From Vanilla planifolia (Eukaryota > Streptophyta > Magnoliopsida > Asparagales > Orchidaceae), in assembly GCA_023846275.1 (NCBI GenBank), contig JAIUJO010000070.1:756501-820500 (forward strand): DNA of 64,000 nucleotides. The letters run 5' to 3'. The position numbers and the translations under genes are program-made. Of the stretch, positions 12,205-23,575 are shown piece after piece. How positions within the stretch are numbered: the stretch's first letter is position 1; each line of letters starts with the position of its first letter. The notes under the pieces were generated by a model. That model made no database searches, was not told the DNA's origin, and worked only from the letters and a program-made list of their open reading frames with translations.

Positions 12205-12924
12205 CTTAGTGAATTGAAAATACATTTCTCAATGGAGTATGTATTATTTATGTATTTTATTTTCATCATGGAGTAACTTTCGTGTGGTACTTTTCCTTTA
12301 ATAATGGTGGTCAAGAACATAGAGCTATGTTTAGAAACTCAATAAGAGTGATCAAGCCAAAGTAGGGCCCATGGTTGACCAACGATCTTAGGTTAAGTTA
12401 AAATAAGAACAGCTTGAGTTCCTATAAGAACATTTGATAGAAGCATTTTCATAATTGAGGCCATGGGTATTTGTTGGATTGATTAATTGAACAATTTTTT
12501 TATTATTGGTTATTCGATGTCCATGAGTTGTTGGATGTATAGGGGTGGACAATTGAGTGGAATGTTGCACTTGTAGTGTTGCTCTTGGAAGGGAAGGTAG
12601 CTACTTTGTGTTGTGGCTAGTGGTATAATACTGTAGGATACCCTGGATTGTCATAAATGTTAGGAAGGCTTTGTGGTTACTTTTATATATTACATTGTGC
12701 CATAGGTTGTTTGGCTTAGAAAATGAAGGAGATGACATAAATTAGATAGGGTTAGATTTGAATTACATGTTTTACTTTTCAATTTATACATCATATTACG
12801 TAAGCATTTGAGCTAGTGACAATAACAAGTTGCCATTATGAGATTTTGATGGTGGGGCGTTGACCTTCAATTTAGAGAGATTTATTGGGTATCCATTTCA
12901 CTTAATATCAAGGTTTGGTTGAAC
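12205..12924. other. Unassigned flank of the solo LTR
   Basis: Probably includes the N-terminal ORF1 and 5' untranslated part of the minus-strand LINE, but no domain is visible. The last bases before the solo LTR, ATTTT at 12,925-12,929, are the left target-site duplication. Confidence 0.4.
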
Positions 12925-12929
12925 ATTTT
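12925..12929. repeat. Left target-site duplication (ATTTT)
   Basis: Identical to the five bases directly after the LTR. Five base pairs is the usual duplication length for Ty3/gypsy and Ty1/copia integrases. Confidence 0.85.
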
Positions 12930-13295
12930 TGTTATACCCAGTAAAAATTTTTATGTTAATCTTTAATAAATTAATTTTTGGCTTGGATGATTTCAGATCT
13001 ACAGTAGGATGAGCCAGGAGCTCAATTGGAGGCTATTGGAATTTCTGAAATTTCTGGGGATTTTTCGGAGCACCGAGGAAAATTTTAAGTAATTTTCCCT
13101 GTTTAATTATATTTATTGGATTTTTAGAAATTCGAAAATCCATTTAAATTAAACCGAAAATTGGTTTTTACCGCGTGTGAACCGGACCGGAACGGTTCAG
13201 CGGAGGCGGAGGTGGTTCGCCGAGTGAGTTTGCGCGTGCGTTCTGATAAGCGGATCGGGCGGTCGTGATCGACGGTTGGGATTTAACCGGCTGAT

Positions 13296-13394
13296 CGGGT
13301 GCTTACCGTGTCGATAGCGTGTCGACAACGCGTATCGGGTGCTTACCGTGTCGAAAGCGTGTCAACGGTGCGTAACGGGTTTTCACCGTGTCGG
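13296..13394 (+). repeat. 40-bp tandem repeat, 2.5 copies, upstream of the LTR TATA box
   Basis: Copies start at 13,296, 13,336 and 13,376. Each begins CGGGT(G)(C/T)TT(A/C)CCGTGTCG, and the first two continue (A/T)AGCGTGTC(G/A)AC. The third is cut after 19 bp and is followed within 8 bp by the TATA box. The position and CpG content suggest an enhancer-type U3 repeat; that function is inferred. Confidence 0.85.
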
Positions 13395-13401
13395 CGAGGA
13401 A

Positions 13402-13408
13402 TATAAAA
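13402..13408 (+). promoter_or_regulatory. LTR TATA box (TATAAAA)
   Basis: TATAAAA lies in a CpG-rich context directly downstream of the 40-bp repeats. Transcription would be expected to start about 30 bp further on, near 13,432-13,440. This would make U3 about 500 bp and leave a long transcribed R-U5 part of roughly 2.4 kb. A possible splice donor, GAG/GTAGGA, occurs at 13,616-13,624. Confidence 0.6.
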
Positions 13409-14154
13409 CCCTCGCGAAATACATCGATTAGGGTTTCGTTCGACCGACCGATAGAGAGGAAGTTTTCCGGCGTACGGCGAGTGATTCCGACGGCGTGGCA
13501 AGGAGCTTTCTGTGCCTGGAGATTCACGGGACCGAGGAGAGTCGATTGATACCGGGTTCGTTCGGTGAGGAGCTGCGGCGAGCTGCGGACGAGGTTCACC
13601 GTCGCCAGCGTCTTTGAGGTAGGAAATTCAGATTTTAAATTAGATATTTAGCAAATTAAAACATGTATTATTTTGCAAACTGCTACCTAAGCATGCGGAT
13701 GTGATTTTTGGGATTGATTATACAAATTATCGAATTAGCATGTTAGGGTTTTCTTTTCGGGAAAAATTAATTTATTCGTCGAATTGGAAATGTTACCAAG
13801 CAATTGTGATTTGAATATGTTACTTCGTTCACGTTAAGGTGATTGTATAATGCTGGAACTTTAATTGCGTGAATTGTCAAACATGTGGATTAGACGAAAT
13901 TGCTCGGCGGAAAATTTTTATTTAAACCTTAGGAAATTGGCGGCATTATTGAAACATTAGGATAGTACGAACATCGGATTTTATTTCTCCTTGATCTCGG
14001 TCGCCGGAAATCGACGGGGGAAAAGGAATTTCCAGGAGAATTCGTCGGCTAGTGTTTCGCGGGCGCCGGGCGGAGGAAGGAGATGGATTAGGATTTAGTT
14101 AATTAGTTAATAATTAATCGTAAATTAATTAATTAACAATTATTAACTTAAATT

Positions 14155-14440
14155 GGCGCGGATGAGAGAGAAGCGGAAGAATTTATAATTCGGAAATTAA
14201 TTCCGAATTTACGGAAATGATTTATTTAATTTTAATGCGGCGCGGAAGAGGAAAAACGGGAGGAATTACATTCGGAAATTTATTCCGAATTTTTGGGAAA
14301 AAGAAAATGCAGAATATTTAATTCGGAAATTAATCCGAATTTTGGAAAAAGGATATATGTGGAATTTAAACTTGAAAACTATTCCGAATTTCGAAAAATG
14401 GATAAAGACGGAAATTGATTACGGAATTTAAAAATTTCCT
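14155..14440 (+). repeat. Array of palindromic CGGAA/TTCCG units inside the LTR
   Basis: Three clear inverted repeats of the form AATTCGGAA-5 bp-TTCCGAATT occur at about 14,187-14,210, 14,270-14,291 and 14,320-14,342. Two degenerate ones follow near 14,370-14,390 and 14,408-14,428. Spacing is about 50-80 bp and each unit is followed by an A-rich, G-containing stretch. The palindromes could fold as hairpins in RNA or bind a dimeric factor; neither is shown. Confidence 0.75.
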
Positions 14441-14829
14441 GAAGTAGGGAAAAATGTTATCAGTGACAACAGTACAGTTGAAAACAGTCATACAGAGGTA
14501 TGGTACATGGATGCTACCAGAACAGTCAGTAACTGGTACAGTTGTATTGCTTGGATGGCAATGGCATGGATTGAGTCAGTTTACTCAGTGTTAGCATATT
14601 TTATGGATTGGCATACTGGACCGGACTACTATAGACCCTATATGATGTTTTAGGGTAGTTGTGGTAGGTAACTGTGCGGTTCAGACTTAGCTTCCACAGT
14701 ATACATGTGGACTGGTATGCGCCTTGTTGTACCTGGACACATGTTGCCGGATCTTGGAGTTAGAGATTGGCAATGACTGTAGGGGCGTGAGCTTCTATGG
14801 AAGTTGTTGGTAGAGGACTCTTTGGGACG

Positions 14830-14940
14830 GTGGCTGAGTCGATGTGTGTAGGCCTGCGCGCCTGAGGGTGGCAGGGGTGTCTTGCAGTGGCTAGCCAAGT
14901 GTGTAGGCCTACGCGCCTTAGGGTGGCAGGGGTGTCTCAC
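14830..14940 (+). repeat. 54-57-bp tandem duplication inside the LTR
   Basis: Copy one starts at 14,830 and copy two at 14,887. Both contain GTGGCT, then GTGTGTAGGCCT(G/A)CGCGCCT, then AGGGTGGCAGGGGTGTCT. A third copy is cut after GTTGGCTAGA. The CGCG core is unusually GC-rich for this window. Confidence 0.85.
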
Positions 14941-15920
14941 GTTGGCTAGAGATTTTGTGACTGGATCTGTCTATAGTCTCCAGGAGATTGATTGACGAGA
15001 GACGCTGCGGTGTCGGGTGCTTAGGCGCCATGCGAGTTTCGAGATGGGCGTTGCCACTGGCACGCTACCTGGAAGCCCAGAGGAGAGCTACTCTGGTGTG
15101 ACTAAGGGTGACTGTGGTTGGTCGGAGTCTGGGACTGAGAGTGCCTATCCACCTTACATTGTTATGCTGTATTCTTATATTTTTGCTATTATCCTTCTCT
15201 TGCATGTGAGTTTTACTAGCTGTCTTTCCTACTGGGCGTAGCTCATTCCTGTATTATATATTTTCAGTGGCTCGGCAGACTGGACGCTACCAGATTAGGT
15301 GGGATCGTGGTCAGCAGGCTTGTGGAGGATATCTGATTTGTGATTGTCTGAGATATTCTGGTTAGTTGATTGTTGCTGTTGGATGTATTTAATGAGATTG
15401 TTATTCTCATATGTTAGGTATTATGTGAGGGTGATTCTGACTTATGTATCTGGTTGGACAATATTGCACTTGTTGGACTTGGATCTTATTCTTGTAATGT
15501 AGTTTCCATTTACTGTCTTACCTTATTGTCTTGGAGTATGGTGTGTGGAGTGCCATATTTTATCTGAGGATGTTATATATCTTTTTGTTTGATGGTGAGG
15601 TCATTACATGACTATGGAACTTAACCGTGGGGGTTCAGACTACTATTAGATCGGTTCTCCTACCCGTATGTGTTAGGAGTATTGGGTCTAGTAGGAGTAA
15701 CATTGCGTGAGTCCATCTGTTAATTCAGGAGTCATGAACCTGATTTGACGGTGTACCCGGGAGATGGGATCCACATTGTTAAAGGAAAGTAGGTGTGTAA
15801 TGATGTGTTATATCCTATGTTTTCGTAGGCTACTCAGGTTGGTATGGGACGATCTGAGCTGTCTATATGTAAAAAAAAAATGTATGCCAAAAATCAGCCT
15901 AGGAAAAATGGGGTGTAACA

Positions 15921-15925
15921 ATTTT
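15921..15925. repeat. Right target-site duplication (ATTTT)
   Basis: Matches 12,925-12,929 exactly and directly follows the terminal ACA of the LTR. Confidence 0.85.
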
Positions 15926-18900
15926 ACTTTAGTGGAGTAGGTAGAGCATCAAAATAATGCACATATTGTAGCTGAGAAGAAGATGAATGACTATGACTCT
16001 TTCCAAAAAAGAAAGGATTAATAGAATTCATGGTAAGATATTACAAATGAAGGTTTGTTATGCTAACCATTTTTCATTAATTCTATCCTATCTTATTAGA
16101 ATATTTCATAGAGACCACCATAGGAATTAGGCTCACAGATGTAAGATCCATGGCAGGAGTTAGAATTGCTCGAAAAGTAAAAGAAAATTTTATGTGTTAC
16201 ATGGACTTTATTGCAAGTTTTGATTATTTTTGGTAGAGACCAACTCTAGGTTGGCTCTTAGGGTTAAATTTGTGAAAGATACTATTGACGAGATTCAAAT
16301 AGATTAGTAGGGTGAGGTTTGTGCAAAATCATTAAATGATGAACAAAGTTATAAACATATATTATATCATTTTCATAGTAATGACTTAGATATTCTTGAA
16401 GATTATTTGATGTAAAGACAATTCAAATTTTGAATTGCTTCAAAATTGATGCCCAATTACCATGAGCGACATAAATTATGGAAATGATTACATTAGTGCC
16501 ATATATATTGTAGTTACTAGAAGCTCTTACTAGGATATATAATATTTTTCATGAATCTAGTATGATGAATTATGTACAAGATCCTTTGTATGACATCTAA
16601 GACTAACAAGAGCATCTTAATTTTAGGAAGATTCCTTCTATTTAGAACTGTTGATGAATAGTTTTGATTTGTGAAGGTCGTTTTGATTTATTAGGTCTAG
16701 AAAAAGGTGGTTCGAAGGTGGAAAGAGAAGTTGTTTGTAACTGGCTAATGATGTTTTCTACATTTTGAGGTTAAAATCAAAAATAAGATAAAGAGATTAT
16801 TACACTTCTCTTTTGGCTATCTATACATGATATTTTTCTATCATATTGCATATGAAAGTATTTATATTTTTTGTAATTAAGTTACATTGTTGCTAGCCAT
16901 GGCTTTGATAGGAATCATATAGTGTAATGGTTGAAGGTTGTATGGCATATTGGTGCAGAAACAAAAATGAGTCTAATAATAAATATTGTATAATTCATCT
17001 TTGGCTAATCATATGCTATATTCAAATATAAATTGCAATTGGGATGTAAGTGCGAAACATATTTTGTTCAAACAAATACAAAATAGTTATCATTTAGTAG
17101 ATCATGTCATGAGCATTCATGTTTGATGCTTCACATGCCACTAATTTAGAAAGTTAGTATGATACAACAAAACTATAGCACATCGTATGTTAAGATCTAC
17201 TATGATCTAGAGAAAATTTGGAATGTGAACAAATCTAAATTGTTATCATACCAACCATATAACATTAGCACACAATTGTATTGATGTGAAAACTAAAGGT
17301 TGGTTCATGTAACACTATGATCATATAGGCACAAGGTAAAGAGTCATACAAGTATGATAATTTTAGAAGGAAAACATATAAAGTTCAAGGACTTGTCAGT
17401 CTAGACAGTTAAGGATTATATAATTTTCTTAGAAATATTATTTTAGTACAATCAATTAAGAGAACTATTACACAATAGAGTTGTTGGGTTATGATGTGAG
17501 GATTGTGTATGTAGAGTGTTAATAAAATGTTTAACAATATTAGATCATAAAATTATGATAAGAGGTAATGTTTGATAGCAAAATAAGTTGTGGATAAATG
17601 TATTATATGATATCGATATAGTATAATAACAATACAATGGAAATGAATAAACCCTTTTTGATGTCTAGTTGGTTTTGTTCCAAAATAATTTATTTATGGT
17701 ATCAAAAGTCTAAATAATGGAAATAATTTTGATAATTTTTGTCCAATTAGGATTTGTTGACTTTTATTATAAGATATACATGATTTAAATCCAGTCATAC
17801 ATTATATAAGAGAGATTAAGGATTTTTTAATGTTTATATAAAGGTTGCTTTACTGTATTGACCTAGAAAACACTAACCAATTTGATTCAATAAATCCTTC
17901 AACCTATGCATGTTCACTTTAACTTATTAAAGTATTAAGATCATCTTTGTTAGATTTTAGAAAACCATGTCATTAGAATACATAAAAAGGCCAACTATGA
18001 GAAGATAAAGGGATGAAGAAGATCCATCCATAAGAAAGAAGGTGAACAATTATCTTAACACTTTAAGGAGGAAAAGTACACCCTTACAGAAGTCCTTCTC
18101 ATGAATAAAAAATCAACATGATACCCAGGATTTTGAACCTAAATCTTCATAGGTTTTAAGTCAAGCTTATTGTTTGATAAAGTTGCATTGAAATAGTTTT
18201 CGTCATGATTGTTATAAGTTATGAAGGAAAAAAATCGAGCTATATTGAACGACATGCTTTTTATTTAGCATGATTTATTGATTAATTAAAAAAATTTTTT
18301 GATGTGTGATTTTGCCACACAAATGAATTATCCATCACATTCCCTTAATTGAGAAGGATATGCTATGATATGTGAATATCAGCTTGGTAAGTCATGGTCT
18401 CATTGTAACTTATGACTTGGAAAAATTTTTATGAGCTTGCATTAAACACACTTTTATTAATAGCTTTGTCGAATATTGTTAGTACGTTAGCTATTCTTCA
18501 ATATGGTCTTAGCTAAGAATGTAAGATGAAATAACATGATTACAATCTAGCCAAAGAAAACATTTTTTATTCACATGTGTAAATTAAAAAATTTTAATTT
18601 TGGATGTCATTCGTTAGTTTTATTTTCTCCATTAACTAAGACATGACTTTTTAGAATTCCATTTAAAATCATTTTTGAAAGGAAATCCTTGATTATTTGA
18701 TCAATATGCATACAAAATGCCTTTGGTTTAACACAAAAAAATGTCCTTATAATCTTCTACCTATGAATGAATTTATTCATGATTAGCATAACTCCTCACT
18801 TTAGGAATTGAATTATTATTTTATAAATAACAATGATGTAATTAATATCTTTAAGGTTCTTATGTCGTTACTTGTAGCATGGTAATTCTATTATTATGCT

Positions 18901-20390
18901 ATTAGAATGTTTCTTTAAATGTGTGTGGTAGAACTTTATGTCCAAATTTCAACATGGATGTGCCTATAAGTGGAGTGCTAGATCATATGGTAAGAAACAT
19001 AATTATGGTTAAGTGACATTTGTATATTTAGGCTAAGGAAAAATTATAGATTTAGTTGTATGGGTAAGAAATGGTGCACCATGATTTAATGTTTAGAGTA
19101 CATGTGGCTATTGACTGGAACTTGGACACATTAGCCCACATGATTGAAATTGCAAGGTTTAATAGTAGATCACATAAAGTGGTGGGAGTTTTAGACATTT
19201 CTTCGTCCTTTTTGTTCTCTGAGAACACTGATGGTGGAACACATTACATCTAATTATCAGCATAATTCTTTTTGCAATGATAAAATATATATTAATATTA
19301 ACAAAATGTAAATGCTAACACTTGATTATGTAGTGTCTCACTCAGTTTGATTGTACAATTCACTTAGACATTGAAATACTACATTAGAAAAACCAAATTT
19401 TGTTCCTACATTGCCAACTTCAATGACATAATTGACCCCTCATTCTTCATGTGCTATTATTGATTGTATTGGATTAATGGGTTAAAGAAAGCTCAGTGTA
19501 ATAGAATGATCATATCATATCTATTACAAGTTGATGTATTTTCTCAAAGCAAGAGCTCAGCATTTCATCTAGCATTGCTATGTGCAACAGTAAATTGTGT
19601 TGTCTCCACATCATATGAGAACAAAATGGTAATTGACCTTGTCAGAGTGTGCAACCTTGCAAATAATAACTGTAGGTAATCATCTTGAAATGTCAAATGA
19701 ACACTCTAGTATGATGTGGTTCATTATTGTGCTTCTTATGTATAATTCTATGTCTCTAATCGTTTGATTTGGTCAAGCATTCTACTATGGTGAGAGAAAA
19801 ATCATAATAATACAAACCTCATATCATATGAGATTGAAGTGACAGTTAGCTAAGTCTTAAAATCAATTTTGTGAATAGTAGCATGTAGGAATCCTTTGTT
19901 CATAGATGACCTTCTTTCATATCTATCTAATTTTCTCAACAATCCAATATAAGAAGCATAGAAATGAAATGTCATTGGTATAAAGTGATAACTCATTATG
20001 TTTAATGACTTAATGATGACATCAATGTCTTAGAACATATGCTTCATGTAAATTTTACACTAAAGTGATTTGCATTTGTACTTTATATGACGAGCTAATG
20101 TAAGGTGGGTGTTTTTGTCCATATCTAGAAGGGCCTTGCATTAAGGAAAACATTACATGCTTCCTATGAACATTTTTCAATTTCCTTATTATTTTTGATA
20201 ATCTTCTTTTTGCTATGTTTCCCTTCTTATTAATAAAACTCCATTTTTTAAAAGTTTCATGAAATCAAACATAACTTTTTGAATATTGCAAATGAGTTTT
20301 TAATATGATTTTATGCTCTTTGGATCTTGTTAATTAGTATGCCATGATAAGTTTTGGTCGACATAATAGTGTATTTGGTACTTTAGCACA
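15926..20390. other. Unassigned decayed DNA
   Basis: No recognisable gene or transposon domain. A string resembling a tRNA-Met primer site, TGGTATCAAAAG, occurs at 17,697-17,708 but has no supporting LTR. Short frames at 19,071-19,253 and 19,464-19,679 on the plus strand match no family I know. Confidence 0.5.
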
Positions 20391-20394
20391 ACTC

Positions 20395-21050
20395 CATGCT
20401 TTCATAATAGTGTCTATTATTACTTGAATGGCCATTGTATGAGTATCAGAAAAAAGAAATGCATAAATTAAATTACCTTTATATGCTCGAATGACAATTT
20501 TGCTATAGATATTTCCTCCTTACTACTTCCATTGATCTTGACCTTCACTATGTTGGCAATTAGAGAATCCTAAAAATTAAATCATACATTATATTTTTGA
20601 TTTTCCTAAATGGGTGGGGGGAGCAAACCAACTTACATAGTGAGCCTATCCTCTTTCTTAGATTGCATTAGAGGGAAACACTTTAATATGTCCTAACAGC
20701 AACTAATAACATGATTGATAGTTTATTTCACTAATTCACTAGTTTCCTTTATTATTTTCTTATTGCTTGCTTTCCAAATTTCCAGCATATTAATAATGAA
20801 ATGGTTTGAAAGACATCTCATCCACTTATTTTTGCGAATATTTACAATGTTATGTCTCTTCACATGATGTATGCATAGTGTAATAGCAAAGAAAGACCAT
20901 ACCTTCTTTTTCATATGAGAAATTGTTGAAACATGATATAAAGGATCCTCACTAAGATAGTAAAGACATTTGTGCAATAGATGTAGCTAAATGTAAGAGG
21001 ATGGGATTGGTTCACTCAATAGGGATTGTAAAGGCCAAAAAGTTTCACTA
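20395..21050 (-). mobile_element. C-terminal part of a second L1-type LINE (minus strand)
   Basis: The open frame 20,723-20,977 on the minus strand carries CLYYLSEDPLYHV, KKVWSFFAI and LEIWKASNKKIIKETSELVK. This resembles the C-terminal zinc-finger block of plant LINE ORF2 (C..C...E...H...C....VWSFF, then WxIWKxRNKKIFxxxxx). Downstream on the same strand at 20,520-20,560 is VKINGSSK, and at 20,456-20,495 HIKGNLIYAFLF. These match the RNase H start V(K)(I/L)NVDGSSxG...GVIRDxxGNLIYAF. The order zinc-finger, then RNase H fits ORF2. The first zinc-finger half and the aspartate of NVDG are lost. The RT domain, expected at 21-22.5 kb, was not recognised. Confidence 0.6.
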
Positions 21051-23561
21051 GGTATTATGCATGGTTCCTTATAATGTAAAAGATCCTAAAATTTAAATGT
21101 AGTGCTTACTCCATAATTCAATTACATTACAATCCATGAATGTTGATACATAAGTTTATCACAAGTCTAGATTTTCCAGCCCATGGGCTCATGATTCTTG
21201 GAGTGTTCTTGATCAAAATCTCTTGAACATAACATGTATAATCACATAATCACACTTAAAAAATTCTTCATGTTGTTTTTAAGTATATATTAGTTGTTAA
21301 TTTTCTTCATTAACTAAATTATTTTATTCAGTAAAATTTAAGATGAAATATAATGAACAAAAAACTAAAAAGTTCAAAAATCATTAGGTAAAAGAGTCAA
21401 ATCAATAGAATTAAAGATGATTTTTAAAACAAATTTGAAAAGGTGCCAAACTCATTATTCGATTAGCAAATTCAATATTTGATAACAAATGATCTCAAGT
21501 TGAAGCTTGCCCTACTATTAGGCAATGAAGAAGATGGCCTAAAATTGTATTGGCTACTTTTTGTTGATCGATCTCAGGAAGATAAGTTGATAAAACTTTA
21601 CATTTTACATTCACTAATGGATTAATAAGGGCTTCCCTAATTACCATAAACTAGATATCCTCAAAATTCGCTATATCCCTCCTAATCTATGTTATTGAAA
21701 TGATACCAAGTTAATTTCCTTTTTCCTTATCTTGTTTTAGATTATTTTGGTTAGAAATGTTTTTTGAATGATGCAAAGAGTATAGCATGATATTCTTTCC
21801 ATTGTATAAAAAATATACATATTGGCTCTTCCATTTAAGGAATCATCTTGAACATATAATCGTGGTTTTTCTATGGTAAGGCTACCTACTTGCATTGGGA
21901 TAACTCACATCATAATTCCTTAAAATGTTGGCCAAATTTTATATGAACCAGCACCTTTGTTACTTGAAAATTAAAGTTTTGTTAATTTGAGATACAATGT
22001 GTAGGTTGGTATTGTTTATTAGTAAAAAAATTCCTTTTGATAGTATTATGAGCCATAACATTGATATAGCTCACATTTTATAGCAATTTGACAAAGTTGG
22101 TTTTTAATTCTTATGAAGGTACTAAAATGTTAACTTGTCACCACTCTTGAAGTAGTCTTGGCGTAGTGATAACACATATCGAAAAGCTATGGGTTGTGGA
22201 ATATTGTAAAGATTTTGACTTGATTCTTGTAATTCTTCTTTGGCATGCTCTTTTGGCTATATAAACTCTTCATTTTCGAATTTAACACTTTCTTCTACTT
22301 ATTCTATGTCTATGTGTAGGGGTCTTTTAACACACTAAGTTGTTATAGGCCCTCCCCTATGACAACGACAATACTCATCTCCAAAACTTAATAGTTTGTT
22401 TAAAGGTTGGATTGTTGTTCTAAATTTATGGGTGGTGCATGGGTTTCTTATTGTGTTAGAAGTCATACAAATAGAGGGAGTAGTGGTACAACCTGAGACA
22501 AGAAGTGGCCAGTGAAATCTCACCTTTTTTAGCAATTGAACCTCTAAATATTTCCATTAATGGGCCACTTTATATGTGTTTTCTAAAAAAGTACAACTTT
22601 TTAAATATACTCAACCTGAATAAACTTTGCAAGCAAAGCTAAAAATTGACACAATATTACTTGATGCAATTTGTAGGCACCACATTTGAGCATATATTTC
22701 TAAAATTTAGTAAAGTGTTCACCAATAGGTTTTGAAATGTAGGACAACTGCTATCATTTATGAAAACTATTCACTTGAATAAGCGGTGGCCACAAATTTA
22801 ACTCATAAGAGAATCCTTAGTTCTTCTCATAATTGGGGTAATGCTTTGTCTTTGGTAAGATATCACTTTTTAAATTTGTTAAAAAATAATCTGACATGTG
22901 ATGCCAACCAAGCATTTGTAAATTAGTACTTTCAACATTTTCTAAGATTACACCAATCAAAATATGCTGCTTTCTCATTTCATAATCTTGATATCTTCTA
23001 AGGTCTAAATAACTATAAAATATAAGGGCTTCTATTTTAGCCATGCTAACTCAATAATCATCATCCAAACCAAGTCTTCTACAATATGTTTGTGGAGTGG
23101 ATCAATGCCTAGGTCAATGTTCTAATTAGTTAGATACCATATCAGAAAACATTTCCCTTATTTTGAGCTCACTTGTTATAGAGCTACTTGATTTATGTTT
23201 TCACATCATCTATTATTTCTACATCGTTCCAATATATCCATGCTTGTTTCTAAGATTTCTCATATCTCTCAAATTGTATAAGTAAGTTGTAGAATTTCAT
23301 GTTGTATTAATTGGTATATGAGTGGTTTTGCATGATGGGAATCAAACATTCTTTATTAGTTTTTAGAACTAGTGATCATAAATTATTGTATTGGTAATGA
23401 AGTTTTTAATTTGAAATCATAAAAAATCAAATAAATCCTAAAATATAATAACAAAAAACCATATAAATAAATAACTTCTAGAAATTAACAACAATTGGAT
23501 AGAATTTTAACATAATTATTTAATGATAAGTGAAAATTAATGTAAGTTCCCAAGGGTAACC
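21051..23561. other. Unassigned; possible internal part of a minus-strand copia
   Basis: If the primer site at 23,562-23,577 is real, gag should lie here on the minus strand. The open frame 22,817-23,044 is not recognisably gag, and neither is 22,335-22,535. I see no protease, integrase or RT motif. Confidence 0.3.
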
Positions 23562-23575
23562 ATGCTCAAATACCA
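23562..23575 (-). promoter_or_regulatory. Possible primer-binding site of a minus-strand copia
   Basis: On the minus strand the sequence reads TGGTATTTGAGCATGG. Initiator-Met tRNA primer sites read TGGTATCAGAGC, and in many plant copia elements continue ATGG, giving 10 of 12 matches plus the extension. It is directly preceded by AATAACA, a plausible LTR end. Confidence 0.45.

Larger units (their letters stand above)
12930..15920 (+). mobile_element. 2,991-bp gypsy-type solo LTR
   Basis: The segment begins TGTTATACCC and ends GGGTGTAACA, perfect inverted LTR termini apart from internal differences (TGTTATACCC versus TGTTACACCC on the complement). It is bounded by ATTTT at 12,925-12,929 and ATTTT at 15,921-15,925, a 5-bp target-site duplication. 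No primer-binding site follows the right end and no polypurine tract precedes the left end, so this is a solo LTR left by recombination between the two LTRs. Long LTRs with these termini are known from plant Ty3/gypsy chromovirus lineages such as Tekay/Del; the lineage is an inference because no coding domain remains. GC and CpG are far higher in the first ~1.4 kb than in the flanks. Small open frames at 13,303-13,599 (-), 14,650-14,940 (-) and 15,017-15,241 (+) lie inside and are not genes. Confidence 0.9.

Noticed and set aside
13303-13599. 98-codon minus-strand frame in GC-rich DNA
   Set aside because: Falls entirely inside the solo LTR promoter/leader region and overlaps its TATA box and repeats; no family resemblance.
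14650-14940. 96-codon minus-strand frame, Pro/His rich
   Set aside because: Lies inside the solo LTR and is made largely of the 54-57-bp duplication; a by-product of GC content.
17697-17708. TGGTATCAAAAG as a tRNA-Met primer site
   Set aside because: No LTR end directly before it and no gag after it; a chance match is likely in AT-rich DNA.
22817-23044. 75-codon minus-strand frame as copia gag or LINE endonuclease
   Set aside because: Tried against both patterns; neither gag C-terminal blocks nor the GDFN motif aligns.
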